A stretch of DNA of 64,000 nucleotides from NCBI RefSeq assembly GCF_016919005.1, contig NZ_JAFFQE010000001.1:124001-188000 (forward strand), read 5' to 3'. A program made the translations under genes and the position numbers. Source of the DNA: Desulfopila inferna (GTDB taxonomy: Bacteria; Desulfobacterota; Desulfobulbia; Desulfobulbales; Desulfocapsaceae). The stretch's first letter is position 1. The number at the start of each line of letters is the position of its first letter. A model generated the notes under the pieces. That model searched no databases and had not been told where the DNA came from. It saw only the letters and a program-made list of their open reading frames with translations. Shown one piece after another: positions 1 through 9,406 of this stretch.

Positions 1-146
1 TCGGCCTTTCTTTTCCCAAAAATGTAGGTGCTTATATAGCGGGTATTGTAATCGCTGTCTTATTCCTCTTCTTCTTTCCTTATTGGTTAAACTATTCAAA
101 GAAAAGTAAAAAGAATTCTATTCTATCACTCATTCAAAAGGTATGA
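1..146 (+). CDS. C-terminal fragment of a membrane protein (partial)
   Basis: An open frame enters from the left edge (first full codon at base 3) and ends at a TGA at 144-146, giving 47 residues. One strongly hydrophobic segment (VGAYIAGIVIAVLFLFFFPY) is followed by a basic tail rich in Lys and Ser, as at the cytoplasmic end of a polytopic membrane protein. The family cannot be named from the tail alone. Its position before a flippase-like membrane protein and glycosyltransferase genes suggests a polysaccharide or lipid-carrier role, but that is inference. Confidence 0.5.
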   Translation, partial: GLSFPKNVGAYIAGIVIAVLFLFFFPYWLNYSKKSKKNSILSLIQKV

Positions 147-277
147 AAAACAATTTAAAGAAATCATTGAATATGCTGGAAGTGGTTTTTTTCTCTTCTG
201 AGCGGAGGTCGGATTGTCCGTGAACGAATTTGACAATAAGAAATTATTGCTAATCATGAGTCAACTAATAACGATCA

Positions 278-1339
278 ATGACTGATAATAATAGTTCTTT
301 CCCCGCATTGCCAGAGAAAAATCGAATGAGTTTACCGAAGCAAAATGGCAAGATTAGGTATTGTTTCTTAACTATTTTGGGTTTAATCGCTTTTGGTGGA
401 TTGCTCTATTTTGGTGGTTTTGAATCTTTTGAAAAAATCAAACATCCTAATTACATCTGGCTTTTAGCTGCTTTTTGTGGTTCCGGGTTTATGATTTTTA
501 TTTTTGCAATTCGTTGGGGAGGAATAGTAAATAGCTTGCTAGGTAGAAAGATTACGGACAACATGACCTATTTCTTTTATTCACTCTCTTCCTTGGCTGT
601 TGGTACCGTCCTTCCCCATACCGCCGGATCTCTTGTTGGAAAGGCAGCTGCTTTAAATAAATTCCAGAAAATATCGATGAAAAATAGCGCGGCATCGGTC
701 TTGTTAGATAAGGTATTTGATGGCTTTTTCATGCTGATGTTCGGCTGGCCTTTATTATTGCTACTCTCAGGTGTAGCAACAATTAAGCAAGTCATTGTTA
801 TATCAATCGCTGAATTTTTAATTATCAGCTTACTTGTCCTGGTACATTATTCTTTATGGCTGAGATTGCTGAAAATAACCATAGCTTCTTTGGTTAATTT
901 TTTGGGCATGTTCTCATTTATAAGAAAGCGTAAGCAGTGGCAAAAGATAGATGCCTTGAATCGATTAGATGAATGGGATGTTTTGCAAAAAGAGACAATA
1001 CTAAGGGCGTATTTTCTTACAGCCATCGGTCAATTAATGTTGACAGTTCGGGCTTGGCTGGCGGCTATGGCAGTGGGAGTCGGAATCACCCCTTTTGAGA
1101 TTTTTGTTGGAATAGGATTGGTGCAGGCAAGTATATTAATAAGTGTTACTCCGGGAGCCTTGGGTTTTGCGGATGCGGCTTGGTTTATAGCTTTAGTCGG
1201 TGCAGGCGTCCCTAAAGAAATCATACCGGTATTTCTTGTATCCATTAGAGTTATAGAAAATCTGGCGGTTTTGTTTTTTTGGCTGCCTCTGTATTTTTTT
1301 ATTATTTGGAAATCAGCCGTTAGAAGAAGGAACAAATAA
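278..1339 (+). CDS. YbhN/LPG-synthase-TM-like integral membrane protein
   Basis: A 353-residue polytopic membrane protein with about seven or eight hydrophobic segments. The stretch around residues 105-150 (AVGTVLPHTAGSLVG, then LLDKVFDG) fits the core pattern of the lysylphosphatidylglycerol synthase transmembrane region family (UPF0104/YbhN/AglD), in which a P-x-x-x-G loop is followed by a [DE][RK]xFD motif. Members without the cytosolic synthase domain are usually treated as lipid or lipid-linked-sugar flippase-like proteins. The ATG at 278 lacks a strong ribosome binding site, and the ATG at 326 is an alternative. The gene is AT-rich compared with the glycosyltransferase genes that follow. 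Confidence 0.7.
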   Translation: MTDNNSSFPALPEKNRMSLPKQNGKIRYCFLTILGLIAFGGLLYFGGFESFEKIKHPNYIWLLAAFCGSGFMIFIFAIRWGGIVNSLLGRKITDNMTYFFYSLSSLAVGTVLPHTAGSLVGKAAALNKFQKISMKNSAASVLLDKVFDGFFMLMFGWPLLLLLSGVATIKQVIVISIAEFLIISLLVLVHYSLWLRLLKITIASLVNFLGMFSFIRKRKQWQKIDALNRLDEWDVLQKETILRAYFLTAIGQLMLTVRAWLAAMAVGVGITPFEIFVGIGLVQASILISVTPGALGFADAAWFIALVGAGVPKEIIPVFLVSIRVIENLAVLFFWLPLYFFIIWKSAVRRRNK

Positions 1340-1502
1340 TTGACATGTGCTTTTAATCCAACACCTTTCTACCTCCTACCGCAGTACTCCTCCCGAAAAT
1401 ATCGAAAATTATTTCAGGATAAGGTAAGAAAGCATATTAAAATGCATTCCTGTCTTAATAAAATACTCCGAACACGGTCTAACATCTAAGTTAAAGTTTC
1501 TT

Positions 1503-4379
1503 ATGAACACTTTTTCAAATGGCCAAAGCACATATAGGCATGGGCGAAGGGACATCATCATTGGGTTTATGGGATCTTTTTTCCTGCTATGTCTTTTCTA
1601 CCCGGGTTTTGTTTTTTTTGAGACCAGTCCTATGCATGCTAATAGCTGGGAGATCAGCGATCCATCAGTAAGCTGGGCCAATTTCATGCCCTCGTTCAGG
1701 GTTTTTCAATATGAGTTGTACAACAATGCCAATATATTGTGGTCTTCGTTGCGTACCATGGGAATGCCCGTTCTGGCCAACGATATTCAGGCCGCCCCCT
1801 TGTTCCCTCTGACTGTGCTGTTCAGCTGGCTGGATGAAAATATCTTCTGGAATGTCTTTGTCGCCGCCAGATTGGTGCTGCTGGGGCTGGGGACCTATCT
1901 TCTTGCTCGACGGTTTTTGGGTTTTCAAAAACTTCCGTCTATATATTTTATTGTCACCTTTGTCTATGCACTATACGTGATGAGGTGGATGAACAATCCT
2001 TGGCAAAATGGCTTGTTGGCGGGTGTATGGTACCTCTATTTTCTCTGCCGGACCCTGGAGCAGCCTTCATGGTATACCCTGAAAAGAGTTAGGGTTTTTG
2101 CCGGTCTGGTGCTGGCGGTCTTTATGATGGTAACCTGCGGGTTCCCGGAAGCTTCAATGATGTGCGCCATTCTGGTGATCCTGGTCTTCACTCCTTTGCT
2201 GGTGAGCAGGGTATGGAGAAAAGAGGTGAAGCTTAAGCCTTTTTTTCAGGATCTGCTGCTCGCTCATATTGCCGGATTTGCACTTTCTTCATTCCAGATA
2301 TTTTCCATAATAGAGCTCCTGGCCGCTTCTGAGTCACACAGATATGTCGGCCTGAGACAATATGCCGCAGCCGATATCATGCCGTTTTTTGCTGAAAATC
2401 TAACACGATTTCTTGAATCGGGACCACATCTTTACGGTGACAGCCGAACCTATCTCGGGCTGATCCCCGTCGCTTTTTTCCTAGCAGGAATTGCCTCAAC
2501 TATAAAAAATATCAGAAGAATTGGGGCTGGAGAGGTTGGAGCCCTGTTATGCGGCCTTTTTATAATCCTGAAGATGTTTGCCATAGGGCCTGGCTGGTTT
2601 AATAAAATGGTGGCCAGCCCTCCTGTTTTGCGGGAATCATATTTTTATGTCTATTTTTTCTCTATCTTTCTCTGGTTTTTTTCATTTTTTTCCGCCAGGG
2701 GATTTCAGGAGGTTGTCGGGATTTGTGGAAAGAGGGGATCGGCTATTTCCACTACCTGGAAACATTTGCTTTCCCTTGCTTTTCTGGCTGTTATTCCTCT
2801 TGTCTGGTTTGCTGCTCCTCTGGCAACCGAACAAAATTTGTGGGAACTCGTAGTCATTGAGAGACAGCGTATTCTGTTCAGGGTGCTGGTAGTTTTCGCG
2901 GCAGCGCTCGGAGGGATTTTTTTATGCCTGTATTTGCGCAAAAGCAGATTCATCAGCATTCTTCTTCCATTTCTGTTGCTGGGGCTGGTCATTTTTGAGA
3001 ATGCCCTTGTTTTACCCTCCGATTTTCATGCGTTGAAAGACAGAGATAACCAGGAAATCGATCATATTCTCGATGAACTGAAGAAACGCGATATACCCCT
3101 AGTCGAGTCAAGGATTATCGATCGCAACGGCACCTATGTTTCTCATGGTCTGGCCACTATTGATACGGGGGCAACGCCCTTGCTGCCCAGGCGCACGCAG
3201 ATATTCCGGACCAATTTCTTCAAGACCGTTCGGGCCGGACATTTATCAATTGATGCCCCCAAAAACCGTTTTGCATGGGGACTGACCTCCACTAATTTAA
3301 GATCTCTCGATAGATATTATGGCGGGGGAGAAGCAGAATTTCCCGACTGGTCCTCCTGGGAAAAAAAGGAAGGCGGCACTATTCATCTTGATGAGATGAA
3401 ATTCAATAACCAGGATCTTCCCCAAAATGCAATGACGAATATTATCGCCGGTTCCCGTGACTATCTCTACTTTAGAGGCTGGGCCATAGGTGCAGGGCAA
3501 AAGAGTCTGGACTCGACTGCTGTCTATATCATCCTCAAGGGACAAGACGAGGAAATCGCCATCCCGGCCAGAAAGGCTGTACGTCATGATGTAGCACAGC
3601 ACCTCCAGGATGAAAAATTCACCATGGCCGGATGGGACAGCTATGTATCCGCCTCTTTATTGGCAGAAGGAAGTTATGCCGTACATATACGTTTTGCAGA
3701 TCATCTTAAGCGTCAATATTACGAAAAGATTACTGGGAATCGAATTCAGTTCCGTAAAAAAGAAGAAGTATCATCCAATAGGTTTATCTTCGGCCTGGAT
3801 GAAAACAACAAGGAATTTCTCGGACTATTGGATCAGTACTACATTTACCTTGACAGAACCGCTTTGCCGCGAGCCTATATTGCCTCACGATGTCAATATT
3901 ATCCAAGTCTCAAGGATGTTGTCGAGGAATTTAAAAGTACAACTACCTTTCAGCTTGGACACGTTTATCTGGAGGATCTTTCAGAAGAAGAGCAGGTATT
4001 CTGCCGAAATTATAGTGCCAGGGTTTCGCGCGTACCCATTGTGGAAGATGGCGGGGATAATCTTGAGTTAGGCAAAGTTCGGGGGCCTGCAATCCTGGTG
4101 CTCAATGACAATGTATATGACGGCTGGAATGCTTTTGATACTGTCAATGAGGTATCGCTGGCAATTAAACCTGCAAACATAACTTTCAGGTCGCTGATAC
4201 TGCCGGAAGAGAGAGAATACCATATTATCTTTACCTACAAGCCAAAGTGGCTGCCCATAGCCCGGGTCTTCCTTGCTATCGGCCTGCTTAGCCTTTTGCT
4301 GCCCGTGTTTTTATTCATAAGAAGACATACAAAGAGCGAATACCCGATTGAGGAATACCATGGATTTAACAGAAATTGA
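1503..4379 (+). CDS. YfhO-like GT-C membrane protein
   Basis: A 958-residue protein with an N-terminal hydrophobic segment (about residues 20-42), a first extracytoplasmic loop, about ten further membrane segments to residue 500, a long soluble region (about 505-915) and a final membrane segment (920-940). The first loop (NDIQAAPLFPLTVLF) resembles the YfhO-family loop in which a residence-type sequence precedes a Q-[SA]-x-x-[FL]-[YF]-P motif. The end (ILVLNDNVYDGWNAF, then NITFRSLILPE) matches the YfhO C-terminal beta region. YfhO proteins are GT-C-fold enzymes implicated in attaching sugars from polyprenyl-phosphate donors to cell-surface polymers. The acceptor here is unknown. The gene overlaps the next methyltransferase by 20 bases, so the two are probably translationally coupled. 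The start is an ATG with a poor ribosome binding site. Confidence 0.7.
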   Translation: MNTFSNGQSTYRHGRRDIIIGFMGSFFLLCLFYPGFVFFETSPMHANSWEISDPSVSWANFMPSFRVFQYELYNNANILWSSLRTMGMPVLANDIQAAPLFPLTVLFSWLDENIFWNVFVAARLVLLGLGTYLLARRFLGFQKLPSIYFIVTFVYALYVMRWMNNPWQNGLLAGVWYLYFLCRTLEQPSWYTLKRVRVFAGLVLAVFMMVTCGFPEASMMCAILVILVFTPLLVSRVWRKEVKLKPFFQDLLLAHIAGFALSSFQIFSIIELLAASESHRYVGLRQYAAADIMPFFAENLTRFLESGPHLYGDSRTYLGLIPVAFFLAGIASTIKNIRRIGAGEVGALLCGLFIILKMFAIGPGWFNKMVASPPVLRESYFYVYFFSIFLWFFSFFSARGFQEVVGICGKRGSAISTTWKHLLSLAFLAVIPLVWFAAPLATEQNLWELVVIERQRILFRVLVVFAAALGGIFLCLYLRKSRFISILLPFLLLGLVIFENALVLPSDFHALKDRDNQEIDHILDELKKRDIPLVESRIIDRNGTYVSHGLATIDTGATPLLPRRTQIFRTNFFKTVRAGHLSIDAPKNRFAWGLTSTNLRSLDRYYGGGEAEFPDWSSWEKKEGGTIHLDEMKFNNQDLPQNAMTNIIAGSRDYLYFRGWAIGAGQKSLDSTAVYIILKGQDEEIAIPARKAVRHDVAQHLQDEKFTMAGWDSYVSASLLAEGSYAVHIRFADHLKRQYYEKITGNRIQFRKKEEVSSNRFIFGLDENNKEFLGLLDQYYIYLDRTALPRAYIASRCQYYPSLKDVVEEFKSTTTFQLGHVYLEDLSEEEQVFCRNYSARVSRVPIVEDGGDNLELGKVRGPAILVLNDNVYDGWNAFDTVNEVSLAIKPANITFRSLILPEEREYHIIFTYKPKWLPIARVFLAIGLLSLLLPVFLFIRRHTKSEYPIEEYHGFNRN

Positions 4380-5094
4380 AAATGCAAGTGTTCACCGGCA
4401 TCCCTGGGAAATCTCAAGAGCAGACTCTATCCTTAAGCTTACAGGGCAGTTCATTTCCGACTCGATGGCCGATATAGGCTCGGGAGACCTTTATTTCGCC
4501 AGGCAAGTCACAGAGTTTAGCGGTAAGAGTTTATATGCCTGCGATATTCATTATACTGATAATGATACTGTTTCTCCCCGGATAACCAAAGTCTCCTCTA
4601 CAGCTGAGATTCCAGCCGGTTCCATTGATCTGGCTTTTCTTCTGGATGTCCTTGAGCATGTGGAGAATGAAGATGCCTTCTTGTGCAATGTAAGCTCACT
4701 TTTGCAAAAGGAGGGCAGGATGATAATCACGGTGCCGGCGTATCAATGCCTGTTTGGCGATCATGATGTTTTCCTCAAACACTTCAGGAGGTATGATAAA
4801 AAAAGGCTCACCAAGGTTCTTGTAGGCAATGATTTTGTTGTGGAAAAGATCTTTTATTTCTATACTTCCCTTCTTTTGCTCAAGGGAGCAGGAAAACTGC
4901 TGTCACGATGCGGAATTAGAAGAGAATACAGCAATTCCGTCAGCAACTGGAAATATTCCAGGTCGGACTATGTCACTCGCTCATTGGTTTTTCTGCTCAA
5001 CCTGGATTTTTTCCTGAACAGGTTTTTGCACAGAACTTTGAAAATATCTCTGCCGGGTTTGTCTCTATGCGCAATCGTCAAAAAATCTGTTTAG
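4360..5094 (+). CDS. class I SAM-dependent methyltransferase
   Basis: A 244-residue protein with motif I DIGSGDLYFA near residue 39, the acidic strand end CDIH (about 61-64), and the conserved LLDVLEHVEN helix after motif III, as in Methyltransf_11/23 proteins. The post-core segment GDHDVFLKHFRRYDKK is typical of sugar- or lipid-modifying methyltransferases in polysaccharide clusters. I chose the ATG at 4360 because TTGAGGAA lies about seven bases upstream; a TTG four codons earlier would extend the frame without a better site. The gene overlaps the YfhO-like gene before it and the GT2 gene after it, so it probably acts on the same glycan or lipid carrier. The substrate cannot be deduced. Confidence 0.8.
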   Translation: MDLTEIENASVHRHPWEISRADSILKLTGQFISDSMADIGSGDLYFARQVTEFSGKSLYACDIHYTDNDTVSPRITKVSSTAEIPAGSIDLAFLLDVLEHVENEDAFLCNVSSLLQKEGRMIITVPAYQCLFGDHDVFLKHFRRYDKKRLTKVLVGNDFVVEKIFYFYTSLLLLKGAGKLLSRCGIRREYSNSVSNWKYSRSDYVTRSLVFLLNLDFFLNRFLHRTLKISLPGLSLCAIVKKSV

Positions 5095-5789
5095 TCATTC
5101 CCTGCTATAATGAAGAATTTCGTCTTGATATTAAAGAGTTTTTACGGCATTGCTCAGATGATCTGATCTTTGTTTTTGTCAATGATGGCTCAACGGATAA
5201 CACCGCAGAGGTGCTCTGTCCTCATGTCGGCAGGAACTGGCACGTAGTCAGCCTTGAGAAGAATAAAGGTAAAAGCGAGGCCATACGGCAGGGAGCTCTT
5301 TATATAAAGAAATCCGGTTTGGACAAGGAAATTACCTGGTTTGGCTTTTGGGATTCCGATCTCTCCATTCCTCTTGCTGAACTAGAAAATTTCTATAAAT
5401 TTTCTGAGTGTTTTGGTGCTGACGCAGATGGTGTCGTAGGCAGCAGGGTCAAAAGAATGGGCAGCAATATCAGCAGGTCTCTGGTCAGACATTATCTGGG
5501 GCGTGTGTTTTGTACATTGGTATCTTTTCTTTTTTCCATTAGCTACTACGATACCCAGTGCGGTGCTAAAATCTTTAAAAAAGAGATGCTCGAACCCGGA
5601 TTCTCTGAGCCGTTTAACTCAAACTGGATATTTGATGTGGAATTGCTATTACGCTTGATGCACCATGAAATCATAGAATACCCACTCCATGTCTGGCAGG
5701 AAAAGCCAGGCTCGAAAATCAGGTTTCCTACTGTAATCTTTGAGGTAGTTCGAGACCTTGTCCATTTAAAAAAAATATATGGAAGCTGA
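5067..5789 (+). CDS. GT2 glycosyltransferase, dolichyl-phosphate-glucose synthase-like
   Basis: A 240-residue GT-A-fold protein. It starts with LVIPCYNEE and has NDGSTDNT (about residues 35-42) and a D-x-D-like WDSDLSIP (about 95), followed by GSRVKR and YDTQCGAKIFKKE, which are signatures of the DPG-synthase/DPM-like branch of GT2. Such enzymes move glucose or mannose from a nucleotide sugar to a polyprenyl phosphate on the cytoplasmic face. The product could feed the GT-C-type YfhO-like protein encoded two genes upstream, which is an attractive inference. The gene overlaps the methyltransferase by 28 bases. It has no C-terminal membrane helices. Confidence 0.82.
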   Translation: MRNRQKICLVIPCYNEEFRLDIKEFLRHCSDDLIFVFVNDGSTDNTAEVLCPHVGRNWHVVSLEKNKGKSEAIRQGALYIKKSGLDKEITWFGFWDSDLSIPLAELENFYKFSECFGADADGVVGSRVKRMGSNISRSLVRHYLGRVFCTLVSFLFSISYYDTQCGAKIFKKEMLEPGFSEPFNSNWIFDVELLLRLMHHEIIEYPLHVWQEKPGSKIRFPTVIFEVVRDLVHLKKIYGS

Positions 5790-5856
5790 ATTAAGAATAC
5801 ATGCTTTGCTGCTTGTTTTTTAAGGTGCATTTCCTGTAACTGAAGATAAGTTATTG

Positions 5857-7515
5857 ATGAAAAGAGATATTGTAAAACTGGGCGAACAGAGTTTTGATGT
5901 ACTGATAGTCGGCGGCGGCATACATGGCGCCGCTGCTGTCCGGCAGTGTGCGGAACAGGGAATGAAAGCCGCTCTCATCGAAAAAGCCGATTTCGGCGGC
6001 GCCACCTCTGCCAACAGTTTGAAGATCATTCATGGAGGTTTCCGCTACTTACAGCATCTTAATATCAAGCGGATGCGGGAGTCGATTGTTTCCAGGCGTT
6101 TGATGTCGCAGCTATCTCCGGAGAATATACGGGCTCTTCGTTGTGCTATACCGAACTCGGGTTGGGGGCTGCGAAGTAAAATGTTAATGCGGCTGGCCCT
6201 TTTGCTCAATGATGTTATATCATTTGACCGGAACCGGGGAGTTCGGCAGGAATGTAGAATACCAGCAGGTGAAATACTTTCACTCGAGGAATGCCGGAAG
6301 CAGTTTCCCTTGATCGACTGGACCGGAAAAACAGGAGGGGCGATATGGCACGACGCCATTGCGCTCAACTCAGAAAGATTGACGCTTGCATTTGTGCAGC
6401 AGGCGGTTCAGCTCGGTGCTACAGTTGCCAATTATCTCGAACTCAAAGAAATACTGGTAGAAGCCGGTAAGGCTGTTGGAGTCAGGGCATATGATTCAGT
6501 AAGCGGCAACGACCTGCTGATAAAGGCAGAAGCACTGATAATATCAGCAGGATCGAACAATGACAGGCTGTTGGGAAGGCATCAAAACAAAAGAGATATG
6601 CAGAAAAAATGGGCTAAAGCTGTCAATGTCGTTGTGAAAAGGAAGCTCCTCGACGATACGGCCATCGGTTTAACCGGTGAAGCTGATTTTACTGATAAAG
6701 ACGCCGTTATTAAAAAGAATGGTCGGTTTTTCTTTTTTGTTCCCTGGCGCGGTTATACCATGATCGGCACTACCTATAGTTTTGATAAAAATACTTCAGC
6801 GGTGAAGGCTGATCGGGGTGATATCGAAGACATCCTGAGGGAAGTAAATGATATCTTTCCAGGAGCGGCACTTACACTGGACGAGGTCGGTAATGTCCAT
6901 GCCGGACTGGTTCCGGCATATTCGCATGCCTCAAGAAAGGATGAGGTTCAACTGGTTAAGGAGACGGAAGTTGCAGATTTGACTAAGAAGGTTGTAAATC
7001 CTATTCAAGGCATTTTTACCATAAAAAGTGTCAAATACACAACTGCTCCGCTGGTTGCTTTTTCTACCGCTAAAAAAGTTGCAGCCTATCTGGGATTTCC
7101 GCTGCCGAAAAAAATCCAGTTTTCCTTAAATCCTTCCGGGGCAGAAGAAAATAAGGCTGAGAACAGCCACGCTCATGGCAGGTTGCTTCAGGACCGTTAT
7201 GGCAGTTTGAGCGGAAAGGTCGGAAAATATATAGCTGCCGATAACGATTTGCTCTGTGCTGACACGCCGCTCTATGGCGGAGAGGTAAAATATTTTATAA
7301 AGGAGGAGATGGCCCGGACGCTCAGCGATATTGTTTTCCGCCGCTCACCTGTGGCTTCGGCAGAATGCCCTTCGACTAAAATACTTACTTTAATTGCCGA
7401 ACGAATGGCGCTACATCTTGATTGGAAAGAAGAAAAAATCTCTCGAGAAATCAAAGAAGTTGAGAATGCTTTCGACTGGCGGAATTCTGCTCCGGCTTTA
7501 GGGAAGCGGTCATGA
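5857..7515 (+). CDS. FAD-dependent glycerol-3-phosphate dehydrogenase-family oxidoreductase
   Basis: A 552-residue protein in the GlpD/DAO family. The dinucleotide-binding motif VGGGIHG is at residues 18-24, followed by the GlpD-type segment FGGATSANSLKIIHGGFRYLQ (about 47-67), and FFVPWRGYTMIGTTY occurs mid-protein as in GlpD. GlpD oxidises sn-glycerol-3-phosphate to dihydroxyacetone phosphate and passes electrons to quinone. Here the gene lies inside a glycosyltransferase operon and its stop overlaps the next methyltransferase start (ATGA), so its substrate may be a glycan-linked or lipid-linked polyol phosphate; that is inference. The start is ATG at 5857, directly after a TTG. No glpK or glpF is nearby. 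The C-terminal domain resembles the DAO_C cap of GlpD. Confidence 0.75.
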   Translation: MKRDIVKLGEQSFDVLIVGGGIHGAAAVRQCAEQGMKAALIEKADFGGATSANSLKIIHGGFRYLQHLNIKRMRESIVSRRLMSQLSPENIRALRCAIPNSGWGLRSKMLMRLALLLNDVISFDRNRGVRQECRIPAGEILSLEECRKQFPLIDWTGKTGGAIWHDAIALNSERLTLAFVQQAVQLGATVANYLELKEILVEAGKAVGVRAYDSVSGNDLLIKAEALIISAGSNNDRLLGRHQNKRDMQKKWAKAVNVVVKRKLLDDTAIGLTGEADFTDKDAVIKKNGRFFFFVPWRGYTMIGTTYSFDKNTSAVKADRGDIEDILREVNDIFPGAALTLDEVGNVHAGLVPAYSHASRKDEVQLVKETEVADLTKKVVNPIQGIFTIKSVKYTTAPLVAFSTAKKVAAYLGFPLPKKIQFSLNPSGAEENKAENSHAHGRLLQDRYGSLSGKVGKYIAADNDLLCADTPLYGGEVKYFIKEEMARTLSDIVFRRSPVASAECPSTKILTLIAERMALHLDWKEEKISREIKEVENAFDWRNSAPALGKRS

Positions 7516-8240
7516 GTAATTTTCCTGAAACTGCTGACATCGAAACTGCATCGGATGATTATGCAACCAGATTCTCCGGAAAGGTCGGAGAGTTCTTTCT
7601 CGAAATGCAGTTAAAAAAGGTTGTTTCGCTACTGGAAATGTATGATAACCCTGCGTTGTTGGATGTGGGGGGAGGGCATGGACAGCTGGCCGTTCCTTTA
7701 ATCAAGACGGGGTACGACGTCACTGTAACCGGGAGCGATGACAGCTGCGAAAATCAGCTGAAAAAGCAATTGAGTACGGAAAAATACTCATTTCTTACCT
7801 GCAATTCCCTGGCTCTTCCTTATCCTGATAATGCCTTTGATGTCGTTCTGGCTTTTCGCCTGGTGCCGCACACTCAAAGATGGCGGGAGTTACTCAAAGA
7901 ACTGTCACGTGTTGCCAGGCAGGGCGTAATTATCGACTATCCGGATATTCGCAGCGCCAATATATTGAATGCCGCATTATTCAAAGTAAAAAAAATCATG
8001 GAAGGAAACACCAGACCTTTTGAGCTGTTTTCCCGAGCGCAGATATGCGAAGAATTCAAAAGATATCAATGCCGCCCGATAGGTCTGTATCCGGAATTCT
8101 TTCTACCAATGGTTCTCCATCGAAAACTCGGATCCGTTGGATTCTCAAGGATTTCTGAAAAGATTTTTGCAGCTGCCGGGCTTACTTCAATTCTTGGTTC
8201 TCCCATAATCGTTCACCTGGAAAAAGTAAAAAGCCAATGA
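7512..8240 (+). CDS. class I SAM-dependent methyltransferase
   Basis: A 242-residue methyltransferase with motif I LLDVGGGHGQLA (about residues 49-60), an acidic GSDDS after strand 2 (about 75), and PYPDNAFDVVLAFRLVPH, the Methyltransf_11 motif III region with the usual EH replaced by VPH. It overlaps the upstream GlpD-like gene by four bases (ATGA) and the downstream GT4 gene by four bases, so it is clearly part of a coupled operon. The substrate is unknown; a sugar or lipid-linked glycan is likely from context. Confidence 0.78.
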   Translation: MSNFPETADIETASDDYATRFSGKVGEFFLEMQLKKVVSLLEMYDNPALLDVGGGHGQLAVPLIKTGYDVTVTGSDDSCENQLKKQLSTEKYSFLTCNSLALPYPDNAFDVVLAFRLVPHTQRWRELLKELSRVARQGVIIDYPDIRSANILNAALFKVKKIMEGNTRPFELFSRAQICEEFKRYQCRPIGLYPEFFLPMVLHRKLGSVGFSRISEKIFAAAGLTSILGSPIIVHLEKVKSQ

Positions 8241-9406
8241 AAATATTAGTATTGGCTCCTCAGCCTTTTTTCCAAAACCGGGGCACCCCCATTGCCGTGC
8301 GTATGCTCATTGAAGATTTGCAGGGTGCAGGTCATGAGGTTGAACTCTTGGTCTTCCATGAGGGAGAAGATGTCGATCTCAGCGATATCACCATTCACAG
8401 GACCTTGGCCGTACCTGGAATCAGCAATATCGGACCGGGATTTTCCTTCAAAAAAGTCATCTGTGATTTCTTCATGTTGACTGGAGCAGTGCGGCTTTGT
8501 TGCAGATCGCGTTATGACATGATTCATGCAGTGGAAGAATCGGTATTTATTGCAATGATTCTCAAATTATTTTTCAGGATTCCCTACATCTATGACATTG
8601 ATTCCTGGCTTAGCGATCAGATTATAGAAAAATTTTCGTTTATCCGGCCTATGCGGGGATTTTTCTCTTTCTGTGAAAATGCGGCGGTACGCTACAGCAA
8701 TGGAGCGGTTGCCGTATGTAAGGTCCTGGAGGAAAAGGTAAGAGGCATAGATTCCCGCATACCCCTGCTGCGTCTTGAAGATGTGAGTCTTGTTTCCGAG
8801 GCGGAATGTGAATATGAATCGCTTCGTGATGTTGTCGGTTCGTCGGGCGACATACTGCTTTACGTGGGTAATCTCGAGAAGTATCAGGGCATAGATCTGC
8901 TTCTCGAGGCCTTTCGGATTTTATCGAAGAAAAGAGCGGACTGCTGTCTGGTCATCATAGGCGGAAGCCGGCCGGGTATAGAAAAATATATCAAAAAAGC
9001 GGAAGAGCTTGCAATTCTTTCACAAGTATTCTTTATTGGCTCACGGCCTCTGGATAGGCTCGGTATGTATTTGCGGCAAGCGGATCTGCTTGTTTCTCCG
9101 CGTGTTGATGGAGAAAATACGCCTATGAAGATATACTCGTATATGGCCTCAGGCATTCCCATCGTGGCCACACGAATAACAAGCCATACCCAGGTCCTGG
9201 ACGATTCCACAGCGCTGTTGGCGGAACCTGATGGAGTGAGTATGGCGGAATCTTTTATGCAGGGACTTGCCGACAAGAGAAAGAGCGCAGGATTAGCAGC
9301 ATCTGCCGTTGAAAAGGTGGAAAACGAGTATAGTCGCTCAGCCTTTCAATTCAAATTAACCAGGTTTTATTCAGAACTTTCAAATGTGTGGAATTTGCGG
9401 ATTTAA
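8237..9406 (+). CDS. GT4-type glycosyltransferase
   Basis: A 389-residue GT-B-fold protein. The N-terminal domain starts MKILVLAPQPFFQNRGTPIA, a form seen in GT4 enzymes of polysaccharide clusters. The C-terminal donor domain has LLYVGNLEKYQGIDLLLEAF (about 212-231) and VSPRVDGENTPMKIYSYMASGIPIVA, which covers the E-x7-E-like donor-binding region with ENTP in place of the usual EGxP. It probably adds a sugar from a nucleotide donor to a lipid-linked intermediate at the inner membrane. It is coupled by short overlaps to the methyltransferase upstream and to asnB downstream. Confidence 0.82.
   Translation: MKILVLAPQPFFQNRGTPIAVRMLIEDLQGAGHEVELLVFHEGEDVDLSDITIHRTLAVPGISNIGPGFSFKKVICDFFMLTGAVRLCCRSRYDMIHAVEESVFIAMILKLFFRIPYIYDIDSWLSDQIIEKFSFIRPMRGFFSFCENAAVRYSNGAVAVCKVLEEKVRGIDSRIPLLRLEDVSLVSEAECEYESLRDVVGSSGDILLYVGNLEKYQGIDLLLEAFRILSKKRADCCLVIIGGSRPGIEKYIKKAEELAILSQVFFIGSRPLDRLGMYLRQADLLVSPRVDGENTPMKIYSYMASGIPIVATRITSHTQVLDDSTALLAEPDGVSMAESFMQGLADKRKSAGLAASAVEKVENEYSRSAFQFKLTRFYSELSNVWNLRI

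Noticed and set aside
1-1340. AT-rich left end as a sign of recent transfer
   Set aside because: The first genes look more AT-rich than the rest, but glycan loci vary widely and I cannot compute a genome baseline from this window.
3610-4071. A 153-codon frame within the YfhO-like gene
   Set aside because: It is an alternative frame of a gene whose own C-terminal motifs are recognisable, and no start signal is present.
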